Positions 32,443 through 42,464 of a stretch of 64,000 bases of DNA are shown here, piece after piece. Under the pieces are notes generated by a model. That model made no database searches, was not told the origin of the DNA, and was given only the letters and a program-made list of their open reading frames with translations. Numbering within the stretch: the first letter of the stretch is position 1; each line of letters begins with the position of its first letter. Made by a program: the position numbers and the translations under genes. This DNA is from Aeromicrobium sp. Leaf350 (lineage in GTDB: Bacteria; Actinomycetota; Actinomycetes; Propionibacteriales; Nocardioidaceae). Where the stretch lies: assembly GCF_916858655.1 (NCBI RefSeq), contig NZ_CAKASL010000002.1, positions 806,001 through 870,000 on the forward strand, in the 5' to 3' direction.

Positions 32443-34353
32443 GTGAACTCCTTGCGACAGCTCCGCATCGCCGCCACCGCCGTCCTGCTGCTCCCACTGC
32501 TCGTCGTGACGACAGCGACCTCCGCCTCGGCCGCCACCGAGACCCAGGAGATCCGCTTCACGACGTCCGACGGCGTGCAGCTGCAGACGACCCTGACGGG
32601 CCCCGGCCCCCTCACGGCGCGGCCCACCGTCATCGAGTTCACGCCGTACGGACCGGGCAGCGCGACGTTCACCCCCGACGAGAACTACAACCACCTGCTC
32701 GTGCAGCTGCGCGGCACGGGCTCGAGCACGGGCGGGTTCGACGCCCTCGGCCCGCGCAGCCAGCAGGACGTGGCGGAGACCCTGCAGTGGGCCTGCGAGC
32801 AGCCCTGGAGCAACGGGCGCCTCGGGATCCACGGCTTCTCCGCGAGCGCGATCATCGTCTACAACTCGATGCACCAGGAGCTGCCCTGCGTCGACACCGC
32901 GACCCTGCGCTCCGGGACCTTCGAGCTGTACCGCGACCTCCTGGTGCCCGGCGGCGTCAGCAACATCGTGCCCGGCGCGGCCGTGATCCTCGGCATCGGC
33001 GCACTGGCCCTCGCCCAGGGACCGAACCGGCTGGCGACCGATCCGGTCGCCTCGATCGACTCCGTGGTCGGCCTGCTCGACAGCGGCCTGCAGGCCGGCT
33101 TCCTGCATCCCACGCTCGACACCTTCTGGGCCGAGCGCGGGTTCCGCGGCGACGCCAACGACCTCCCGATCCTGGCCGTCAACGGGATCTTCGACGTCGA
33201 GTCACGGGGCGCCTTCGAGGGCTACCAGGAGCTGCGCGACAACGGGTCGCACCTGCTGCTCGCCGGTGGCCATGACGGCTTCCCCGCCGGGACCGACAAC
33301 GGCGAGGCCGACATGCAGGCCTGGTTCGACCACTACCTGCGCGACATCGACAACGGCATCGACGAGGACCCCGCTGTGCAGCTCACGCTGTCCGACGGCG
33401 ACCGCCAGGACATGCTCGACGGCCAGTACCTGACCCGCGACGCCACCGACTGGCCGGTCCCCGGCACCACGTGGGCGGCGCTGAACCTCGACGCGACGCG
33501 CAGCGGGGCCTTCCCCGCCAGCCCGAACGACGGCGGTCTGACCCTCGGACCCGCGCAGCAGTCCGCCGCCCAGTCCTACGTCTCGGTGCCGAGCAACCCG
33601 CTCGTGACCGACTCCCCCACCACGTCGCTGCTCGGGGCGGCCGGACTGAACATGCTGACCGCGGCCATCCCCGGCCTGACCGACCCGAGCAGGCTCATCG
33701 GCGTGCCCGGGCTGAGCTACACGTCCCCCGCCCTCACCGAGGACGTCGTCGCGGCGGGGCCGGCCTCGCTCGAGGTGCGACTCTCCAGCACGTCGCCCGA
33801 GACCGCCATCTGGGCGATCGTCTCGGACGTCCACCCCGACGGCTCGGCGCACCCCCTGACCGTCGGGCGTCTGCTCTCGTCGTTCCCGGACGTCGTGCCG
33901 GAGAAGTCGCTCACCGACGAGAACGGCACGGTCGTGCAGCCCTACGGCGACTACAGCGTCAAGACGCCGCTCGCCGGCTTCCTCGCCCCGCGCCTCTACC
34001 AGGTGGAGATGTGGCCGCTGGCCAACCGCTTCAAGGAGGGTCACCGCATCCGGCTCGACATCGTGGGCGCCTCCGCCTTCTCGCTACCGACCCTGCCCGG
34101 CGTCAACACGGTGCAGGTCGGCGGCACGAGCGGGTCGCGGCTGCTCTTCCCCGTCCTGCCCGAGAGCGACCTGACCGCGGCTCTCCCCGTCCCAGCGGCC
34201 GTGCCCGTGGTCGCGCCGGCGTCGGCGCCGCCCCCCGCGCCGGTCACGACTCCAGCGGCGCCTCTCGCGCCGGTCACGAACGTCGTGACCTCGCTCCTCG
34301 CCACGGTCTCCACCGTGGTCCCCGGTCTCGGGTTCCTGCTCGGTCGCCGCTAG
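32443..34353 (+). CDS. Second secreted CocE/NonD-family hydrolase, diverged
   Basis: A 636-residue paralogue of the preceding protein. Signal peptide about 31 residues (ends SASA). The nucleophile is probably S133 in HGFSASA, where the usual final Gly of GxSxG is Ser; the first strand region keeps LVQLRGTGSSTGGFD. Histidine in LAGGHDGFPAG. The C terminus is a Pro/Ala-rich linker of about 30 residues and a moderately hydrophobic stretch ending LLGRR, which could anchor the protein. The GTG at 32443 follows 69 bp of intergenic DNA with GTTAGACC nearby. It overlaps the stop of convergent tesB by CTAG. Confidence 0.78.
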   Translation: MNSLRQLRIAATAVLLLPLLVVTTATSASAATETQEIRFTTSDGVQLQTTLTGPGPLTARPTVIEFTPYGPGSATFTPDENYNHLLVQLRGTGSSTGGFDALGPRSQQDVAETLQWACEQPWSNGRLGIHGFSASAIIVYNSMHQELPCVDTATLRSGTFELYRDLLVPGGVSNIVPGAAVILGIGALALAQGPNRLATDPVASIDSVVGLLDSGLQAGFLHPTLDTFWAERGFRGDANDLPILAVNGIFDVESRGAFEGYQELRDNGSHLLLAGGHDGFPAGTDNGEADMQAWFDHYLRDIDNGIDEDPAVQLTLSDGDRQDMLDGQYLTRDATDWPVPGTTWAALNLDATRSGAFPASPNDGGLTLGPAQQSAAQSYVSVPSNPLVTDSPTTSLLGAAGLNMLTAAIPGLTDPSRLIGVPGLSYTSPALTEDVVAAGPASLEVRLSSTSPETAIWAIVSDVHPDGSAHPLTVGRLLSSFPDVVPEKSLTDENGTVVQPYGDYSVKTPLAGFLAPRLYQVEMWPLANRFKEGHRIRLDIVGASAFSLPTLPGVNTVQVGGTSGSRLLFPVLPESDLTAALPVPAAVPVVAPASAPPPAPVTTPAAPLAPVTNVVTSLLATVSTVVPGLGFLLGRR

Positions 34354-35210
34354 AGCCGGCGGATCAGGCCCTCCTGGGCCACGGTCGCGACGAGGGTGCC
34401 GTCGGCCTGGAACACCCGAGCGGTGCTGAGCCCACGGGCCCCGGAGGCCGAGGGCGACGACTGGTCGTACAGCAGCCACTCGTCGACGGCGACGGGCCGG
34501 TGGAACCAGATCACGTGGTCGAGCGACGCCGGCTGCACGTGCGGCGAGCCGATGTAGACGCCGTGGGGCACGAGCGAGGCGCCGAGCAGGCTGAGGTCGC
34601 TGATGTAGGTGAAGGCGGCGTTGTGGATCAGACGCGAGTCGGGCAGCTGCCCGGAAGCCTTGAACCACAGCCGCTGGGCCACGAGGCGACCCGTGGACTC
34701 CCGCTCGGCCTCCGTCCGCTCGTCCGTGACGTAGCGCAGGTCGAACGACGACCACTCGCGCTTCCACTGCTCGTAGTAGTGCTCGCCGCGCGCCTTCACG
34801 ATGTCGCCCAGACCGATGGCGTCGTCGGGCGACGGGACGGCGGGCATCGGGTCCTGGTGGTCGAAGCCCGGCTCTGTCACCTGGAACGACGCCGTCATGT
34901 AGAAGATGATCTTGCCGTGCTGGCGGGCCGCGACGCGCCGCGTCGTGAAGGAGCCGCCGTCGCGGACGTTCTCGACGTCGTACACGATCGGGATGCTCGG
35001 GTCGCCGCCGAGGATGAAGTAGATGTGCAGCGAGTGCAGGTGACGGTCCTCGGGCACGGTGTTCTGCGCGGCCACGACCGCCTGCGCCGCCACCTGACCG
35101 CCGAAGACGCGCTTCAGCATCGACTCCGCCGGCTGACGGCCGCGGAACAGACCCACCTCCAGCTGTTCGAGCTCGAGCAGGTCCAGGAGTTCGGTCAAGG
35201 ATGCAGGCAC
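34350..35210 (-). CDS. tesB: Acyl-CoA thioesterase II
   Basis: A 286-residue double-hotdog thioesterase of the TesB family that hydrolyses acyl-CoA to free acid and CoA. The N-terminal half has LFRGRQP and VFGGQVAAQAVVAA; the C-terminal half has the SLDHVIWFHRP segment with the catalytic Asp, and LSTARVFQADGTLVATVAQEG with the catalytic Thr/Gln. GTG at 35210 has no ribosome binding site but a TAGGAT box 6 nt upstream. The gene lies downstream of dxs and the PAC2 gene but seems to have its own promoter. Confidence 0.93.
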   Translation of the reverse strand: MPASLTELLDLLELEQLEVGLFRGRQPAESMLKRVFGGQVAAQAVVAAQNTVPEDRHLHSLHIYFILGGDPSIPIVYDVENVRDGGSFTTRRVAARQHGKIIFYMTASFQVTEPGFDHQDPMPAVPSPDDAIGLGDIVKARGEHYYEQWKREWSSFDLRYVTDERTEAERESTGRLVAQRLWFKASGQLPDSRLIHNAAFTYISDLSLLGASLVPHGVYIGSPHVQPASLDHVIWFHRPVAVDEWLLYDQSSPSASGARGLSTARVFQADGTLVATVAQEGLIRRL

Positions 35211-35216
35211 GCCGCG

Positions 35217-35222
35217 ATCCTA
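35217..35222 (-). promoter_or_regulatory. Putative -10 box (TAGGAT) for leaderless tesB
   Basis: TAGGAT on the minus strand, 6 nt before the tesB GTG, within the 40-bp gap after the PAC2 gene. Confidence 0.5.
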
Positions 35223-35250
35223 CCGACCTCCGGCGGTGCAGCACCGGCTC

Positions 35251-36183
35251 CTAGGAGTCGCCGTCCTTGCGCTGACGCGCCAGGTACTCCTCGAACTGTC
35301 CGGCCAGCTCCTCGGCGCTCGGCAGGTCCTCGTCGCTGGCGAGCAGCGACTGGGCCGCGCCCCGCGTGAACGCGTCGTACTGCTGCTCGAGACCGCTGAC
35401 GAGCTCCGAACCGTGCTGGTCGGCGATCTGCTGCTCGATGTCGACCATCGTGCCGGCGTGACGCTCCCGCAGCGGCGTGAGGTCGATCTGCAGACCGATG
35501 CGGTCGGTGACCGCCTCGAGCAGCACCACCGCGGCGCCCGGGTAGTCGACCTGGGCGAGGTAGTGGGGCACGTGGGCGACGTAGCCGGCGGCCTCGTGCC
35601 CCCACGAGCCGAGGCGGTACTCGAGCATCGACTGGGCCGACGACGGGACGACGAGCTCGGCGGACCAGAGATTGGTGCGGTCGATGAGCTCGGGCGACGT
35701 GCCGTGCGCCGTGACGAGCATCGGCCGGGTGTGGGGCACACCCATCGGGACGGCGCCGAGACTCAGGGTCAGGTCGATGTCGAGGTCGTCCACAACCTCG
35801 CGCACCTCGGCCGCGAACCGCTCCCACAGGAAGTCCGGCTCGGGGCCGGCCAGCACGTAGTAGGGCCGGCCCGTGAGGTCGTGCTCGCGCACGACGTCCA
35901 GCCGGGGCTCGTCGTAGTCGAGGTAGTGGTCCTTGTGGAAGCGCAGCGTGGGGCGGCGTGCGCGGTAGTCGAACATCGCGTCGATGTCGAAGGAGTGCAT
36001 CACCTCGCCGTGTCCGGACACGAGGTGCTCGGCCGCGATGCGAGGGCCGCTGCCGGCGGACAGGAATCCGTCGAGCGCCACGATCAGGACGTTCGGCTCC
36101 TCCAGGGGGCCGTCGTCGCTCACGAGCTCGTCGGGCAGGGCGACGCCGTCAGGCGTCTCTTCACGTCGTCGGGACCACTTCAT
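35251..36183 (-). CDS. PAC2 (proteasome assembly chaperone-like) family protein
   Basis: A 310-residue PAC2-domain protein (Pfam PF09754 type). The conserved N-terminal VLIVALDGFLSAGSG, the middle GAVPMGVPHTRP, and GYVAHVPHYLAQVDYPGA are family features; a charged coiled helix with ASDEDLPSAEELAGQFEEY ends the protein. Archaeal/eukaryotic relatives assist proteasome assembly; the actinobacterial members are common in proteasome-bearing genomes but their role is not settled. ATG at 36183 is 13 bp after the dxs stop, so it is likely in the dxs operon. Confidence 0.85.
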   Translation of the reverse strand: MKWSRRREETPDGVALPDELVSDDGPLEEPNVLIVALDGFLSAGSGPRIAAEHLVSGHGEVMHSFDIDAMFDYRARRPTLRFHKDHYLDYDEPRLDVVREHDLTGRPYYVLAGPEPDFLWERFAAEVREVVDDLDIDLTLSLGAVPMGVPHTRPMLVTAHGTSPELIDRTNLWSAELVVPSSAQSMLEYRLGSWGHEAAGYVAHVPHYLAQVDYPGAAVVLLEAVTDRIGLQIDLTPLRERHAGTMVDIEQQIADQHGSELVSGLEQQYDAFTRGAAQSLLASDEDLPSAEELAGQFEEYLARQRKDGDS

Positions 36184-36196
36184 CGTCAACCAGCCC

Positions 36197-38113
36197 TCAG
36201 TGGTCGCTATTCCCGGCGAGCCGGGACAGCGTGGCGATCGTGTCGTCCGCCACCGCACCCGCGGTGAGACCGAGACGCTCGAGCAGGACGTCGCGCTTCG
36301 CGTGCGGCAGGAACTCCTGGGCGACCGCGTGCACGCGCACGGGGACCGGCAGACCGGCGTCACTGACGGCCTGCACCACGGTGGAACCGACGCCGCCCTG
36401 GCGCCCGTTGTCCTCGATCGTCACGACCAGCCGGTGACGTTCCGCAAGCGTGAGGAGCTCGGCCGGGAGCGGCTTGACCCAGCGCGGGTCGACGACGGTG
36501 GTGCGGATGCCCTCGGCCGCGAGCAGCTCGGCGGCGTCGACCGCCGTGCGAGCCATCGAGCCGACGCCGATCACGAGCACCTGCGGGTCGTCGTCGCGGC
36601 GAAGCACGTCGACGACGTCCAGCCGCTCGATCGCCTCGAGGTCGTCGGGCACCGCACCCTTCGCGAACCGCACGACCGACGGCGCGTCCGCGACGTCGAC
36701 CGCCTCGCGCAGGGCCTCGCGCAGGCGGGATCCGTCGCGCGGAGCGGCCAGGTGCAGGCCGGGGACGAGCTGCATGAGCGAGAGGTCCCACATGCCGTTG
36801 TGCGACGCGCCGTCGTCACCGGTGACACCGGCGCGGTCGAGCACGAACGTCACTCCGCAACGGTGCAGCGCGGTGTCGAGCAGGACCTGGTCGAAGGCGC
36901 GGTTCAGGAACGTCGCGTACACGGCGACGACGGGGTGCATCCCGCCCATCGCGAGGCCGGTGGCGCACGTGACCGCGTGCTGCTCCGCGATGCCGACGTC
37001 GAAGACGCGGTCGGGGAACTTGTCGGCCATCGCGTCGAGCCCGACGGGATGCAGCATCGCGGCGGTGATGCCGACGATGTCGTCGCGCCCGTCAGCGATG
37101 CGCACGATCTCGTCACGGAAGACCGACGTCCAGCCCGCGGGAGCGACGGCGAGGGCGTCGCCGGTCTCGCGGTCGAACGGGACCGATTGGTGCATCTGGT
37201 CGTTCTCGTTGTCGACCGCGATGTCGTAGCCCTGACCCTTGGTGGTCAGGACGTGCACGAGCACGGGACCCGCGAACCGCTTGGCCGACGTCAGGGCCGC
37301 CTCGACCGCGACGCGGTCGTGACCGTCGACCGGGCCGATGTACTTCATGCCGAGGTCCTCGAACATGCCCTGTGGGGCCAGGGCGTCCTTGAAGCCCTTC
37401 TTGACCGCGTGCAGCGCCTCGTAGGTGGCGGGGCCGATCGCGCCGCCGCGACCCGTCAGGCGCTCCTTGATGGCCTGGAGCGTGGGCTCGTAGCCGGGGC
37501 TCGTGCGGATACGGGTCAGCTTGTCGGCCAGGCCGCCCACCGTGGGGCGGTACGAGCGGCCGTTGTCGTTGACCACGACGACGAGCCTGCGGTCGCGGTG
37601 GGCCGCGATGTTGTTGAGCGCCTCCCAGGCCATGCCGCCCGTGAGCGCCCCGTCACCGATCACGGCCACGACGTGGCGGTCGGAGCCCGTCTGCTCGTGC
37701 GCGCGGGCGAGGCCGTCGGCGTAGGACAGGCTCGTGGAGGCGTGGGAGTTCTCGACCCAGTCGTGCTCGGACTCGGCCCGCGAGGGGTAGCCCGACAGGC
37801 CCGTCTCGGTGCGGAGGCCGCCGAAGTCGTTCGCCCGGCCCGTCAGCATCTTGTGCACGTACGACTGGTGGCCGGTGTCCCAGATGATCTTGTCGTCCGG
37901 CGACTCGAAGACACGATGGATCGCGATCGTCAGCTCGACGACACCGAGGTTCGGACCGAGGTGACCCCCGCGTTCCGCGACCGCCATGATGAGGAGGTCG
38001 CGGATCTCGACCGCGAGCTGCTCCAGCTCGGTGGCGTCGAGGCTCTCCAGATCGCGCGGGGAGGTGATCCCGGCGAGGACACCTACGGCGTCCGATGAGT
38101 CGTTCGCGGCCAT
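36197..38113 (-). CDS. dxs: 1-deoxy-D-xylulose-5-phosphate synthase
   Basis: DXS (638 aa) condenses pyruvate and glyceraldehyde 3-phosphate in the first step of the MEP isoprenoid pathway. The thiamine-diphosphate motif is [16 protein letters not shown] near residue 155, with the substrate loop [27 protein letters not shown], and the pyrimidine-domain [11 protein letters not shown]. It starts at ATG 38113, 6 nt after a TAGACT box and without a ribosome binding site. PAC2 follows 13 bp downstream. Confidence 0.96.
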   Translation of the reverse strand: MAANDSSDAVGVLAGITSPRDLESLDATELEQLAVEIRDLLIMAVAERGGHLGPNLGVVELTIAIHRVFESPDDKIIWDTGHQSYVHKMLTGRANDFGGLRTETGLSGYPSRAESEHDWVENSHASTSLSYADGLARAHEQTGSDRHVVAVIGDGALTGGMAWEALNNIAAHRDRRLVVVVNDNGRSYRPTVGGLADKLTRIRTSPGYEPTLQAIKERLTGRGGAIGPATYEALHAVKKGFKDALAPQGMFEDLGMKYIGPVDGHDRVAVEAALTSAKRFAGPVLVHVLTTKGQGYDIAVDNENDQMHQSVPFDRETGDALAVAPAGWTSVFRDEIVRIADGRDDIVGITAAMLHPVGLDAMADKFPDRVFDVGIAEQHAVTCATGLAMGGMHPVVAVYATFLNRAFDQVLLDTALHRCGVTFVLDRAGVTGDDGASHNGMWDLSLMQLVPGLHLAAPRDGSRLREALREAVDVADAPSVVRFAKGAVPDDLEAIERLDVVDVLRRDDDPQVLVIGVGSMARTAVDAAELLAAEGIRTTVVDPRWVKPLPAELLTLAERHRLVVTIEDNGRQGGVGSTVVQAVSDAGLPVPVRVHAVAQEFLPHAKRDVLLERLGLTAGAVADDTIATLSRLAGNSDH

Positions 38114-38119
38114 TCGCTC

Positions 38120-38125
38120 AGTCTA
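38120..38125 (-). promoter_or_regulatory. Putative -10 box (TAGACT) for leaderless dxs
   Basis: TAGACT on the minus strand, 6 nt before the dxs ATG and 32 bp beyond the flavin reductase stop. Confidence 0.5.
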
Positions 38126-38156
38126 GCGAGCCGCGCCCATCCCGCTGGGACGGCTC

Positions 38157-38663
38157 TCAGTGGTACGCGCCGCGCTCGTGGCGCAGCACCGCGACGTCGG
38201 TCAGGGACACGTCCTCGACGGTCAGCTCGTGGCGCACCGACCAGCCGGTCTCGTGGTCGGCCACGGTGGCGACGCGGCACCGGACCGTGGCGGCCGCGTC
38301 GACGAGCTCGGGCCCGTGGCCCCCGTCGTGCCACTCACCCAGCGTGAACGGGCCGCCGGGCGCGGGCGTCACGCCGGCGAAGGCCTCGGCCAGGTCGCGA
38401 TGCGGCGAGGCGAGCACGTTGACGACGCATGGCACGTCCGGGCCGAGCGCGTCCGCGAGGTCGGCGAGCGGGTCGAGCATCACGAGCACGACTCCCGGGT
38501 CGCCGTCGACGACCAGGAGCGAGGAGACCGTGAGCCCTACGCGCGACCGGCCGGTGCCGGTCGTGACGACGGAGACACCGCCGGGCCACCGGCCGCGCAG
38601 CCGGCGCACGACCGACCGCTCGCCCTCCGGCGGCAGGAACGGGTGCTCCGAGTGGATCGTCAC
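38157..38663 (-). CDS. Flavin reductase-like FMN-binding protein
   Basis: A 168-residue protein of the flavin reductase (HpaC/split-barrel FMN-binding) domain family: PGGVSVVTTG near the N terminus, GLTVSSLLVVDGDPG, the NVLASPHRDLAEAFAG motif and a terminal HERGAYH where relatives end in HHRGRY. Such proteins deliver reduced flavin to a monooxygenase; the partner is not nearby. GTG at 38663 has TAGGGT 6 nt upstream and GGGGGA immediately adjacent. Confidence 0.82.
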   Translation of the reverse strand: MTIHSEHPFLPPEGERSVVRRLRGRWPGGVSVVTTGTGRSRVGLTVSSLLVVDGDPGVVLVMLDPLADLADALGPDVPCVVNVLASPHRDLAEAFAGVTPAPGGPFTLGEWHDGGHGPELVDAAATVRCRVATVADHETGWSVRHELTVEDVSLTDVAVLRHERGAYH

Positions 38664-38669
38664 TCCCCC

Positions 38670-38675
38670 ACCCTA
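38670..38675 (-). promoter_or_regulatory. Putative -10 box (TAGGGT) of the flavin reductase gene
   Basis: TAGGGT on the minus strand, 6 nt before the GTG at 38663. The nested palindromic element at 38684-38783 begins 8 bp upstream, so the element could also act as a regulatory site for this promoter. Confidence 0.45.
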
Positions 38676-38683
38676 AACACGTA

Positions 38684-38783
38684 CCGCTCGCGAGAGACTT
38701 TGTTACCCCTCGCGAGAGAACTTGTTGGTGGACAGGAGAGAACAAAGTCTCTCGTGTGCACCAACAAGCTCACTCGCGAGCGG
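38684..38783. repeat. Nested palindromic element with 11-bp terminal inverted repeats
   Basis: A 100-bp element starts with CCGCTCGCGAG (38684-38694) and ends with its exact complement CTCGCGAGCGG (38773-38783). Inside, CGAGAGACTTTGTT (38691-38704) is the perfect complement of 38741-38754, and the 22-mer 38709-38730 pairs 20/22 with 38772-38793-side sequence CACCAACAAG...CTCGCGAG (about 38759-38780). The four units share the consensus CTCGCGAGAGA-(A)CTTTGTT. Because the pairs interlock (A-B-A'-B'), RNA could form alternative hairpins or a pseudoknot. It lies just after the acnA stop and before the flavin reductase promoter. Confidence 0.75.
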
Positions 38784-38791
38784 TCAGGGGA

Positions 38792-41593
<2,802 letters not shown>

Positions 41594-41664
41594 CTGACGC
41601 ATCTCCTTGAGGCCGAGTTGTCCCCATCCTGCCGCGCCTCGCGGTGTCGCCGCTCGCTCAGGTC

Positions 41665-41670
41665 AACCTA
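41665..41670 (-). promoter_or_regulatory. Possible -10 box of acnA
   Basis: TAGGTT on the minus strand would start a transcript near 41658 with a leader of about 65 nt. A -35 match is weak, which would fit an activated promoter with the palindrome at 41701-41714 upstream. Confidence 0.35.
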
Positions 41671-41700
41671 ACCCGTCGGGCGGATGGGACTTCGATTGTG

Positions 41701-41714
41701 TCTTGATATCAAGA
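41701..41714. promoter_or_regulatory. Operator-like palindrome upstream of acnA
   Basis: TCTTGATATCAAGA is a perfect 14-bp palindrome in otherwise GC-rich DNA, and a further half site TCAAGA lies at 41724-41729. It sits in the acnA upstream region, just after the RDD gene stop at 41738. It is likely bound by a dimeric regulator of aconitase; which one cannot be read from the sequence. Confidence 0.6.
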
Positions 41715-41737
41715 TACACGACGTCAAGACAGAACGG

Positions 41738-42433
41738 TCACCAGAGGGAGGGCATCTGGCCGATCAGCGGCCAGAGGAAGCTCAGGTACAGCACGAACAC
41801 GGCGAGGACCCCCGCGACGCCGAGCACGTCGACCGCCAGGAGCGCCGAGCGGTGCGCCGGCGTCGTGGTGTCGGCGGACAGGACGACCGTCGTCCCGGAC
41901 AGGCGGTCGGCAAGACCACGGTCGGTCGGCAGCAGCAGCGGCACCAGCAGCACGAGCACGGCGATGTAGGCGAAGGCGCCCACGTGCCAGGCCTCGGGCG
42001 TCAGACGGCGCAGCACCGTCGGCAGGCCGACCGGGATCACGGCCAGGGCCAGGTCGAGCAGGCCGACCACGACGAGACCGCGCCAGAAGCCGCGGAGCCA
42101 CCCCACCGGCTGACCACTCCCGACGTCGACGACCTGGATGCCGACGCGGTGCTTCCCGATGCTGTGCCCGCGGACGCCCTGCCGGACGCCGTTGTTCCAC
42201 AGCAGGAAGAGCTCACCGAGGACGAGCCCGCTGAGGATCAGGCCGTCCGACAGGCTGACGGACCAGAAGGTCTCCGTCTCGTCGACGACCAGCGACACGA
42301 CCGCGTACGCGAGCGCACCGGCCGAGAAGACCGTGCAGAACACCAGGGCGTCCTGCAGGAGGGCGTCGCGGCGGCGCTGACGCAGGGTCAGCTCCGGTGC
42401 CTGCGCCTCGACGTCGTCGGCGAGCTCGCTCAT
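41738..42433 (-). CDS. RDD-family membrane protein
   Basis: A 231-residue protein with about five hydrophobic helices. The RDD signatures are GHSIGKHRVGIQVVD in the middle and RGLADRLSGTTVV after helix four, where related proteins have the Arg-Asp-Asp spaced motif. Function of RDD proteins is mostly unknown; some transport ions or osmolytes. ATG at 42433 is preceded by GGGGGA. It starts 31 bp after the large zinc-ribbon membrane protein gene. Confidence 0.82.
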   Translation of the reverse strand: MSELADDVEAQAPELTLRQRRRDALLQDALVFCTVFSAGALAYAVVSLVVDETETFWSVSLSDGLILSGLVLGELFLLWNNGVRQGVRGHSIGKHRVGIQVVDVGSGQPVGWLRGFWRGLVVVGLLDLALAVIPVGLPTVLRRLTPEAWHVGAFAYIAVLVLLVPLLLPTDRGLADRLSGTTVVLSADTTTPAHRSALLAVDVLGVAGVLAVFVLYLSFLWPLIGQMPSLW

Positions 42434-42464
42434 TCCCCCATCATGTCCCCGTGACGGGGTGATG

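Noticed and set aside
38684..38783. Nested palindrome considered as a small transposon (MITE)
   Set aside because: No target-site duplication is visible at the edges (GTA on the left, TCA on the right), so it is reported only as a repeat.
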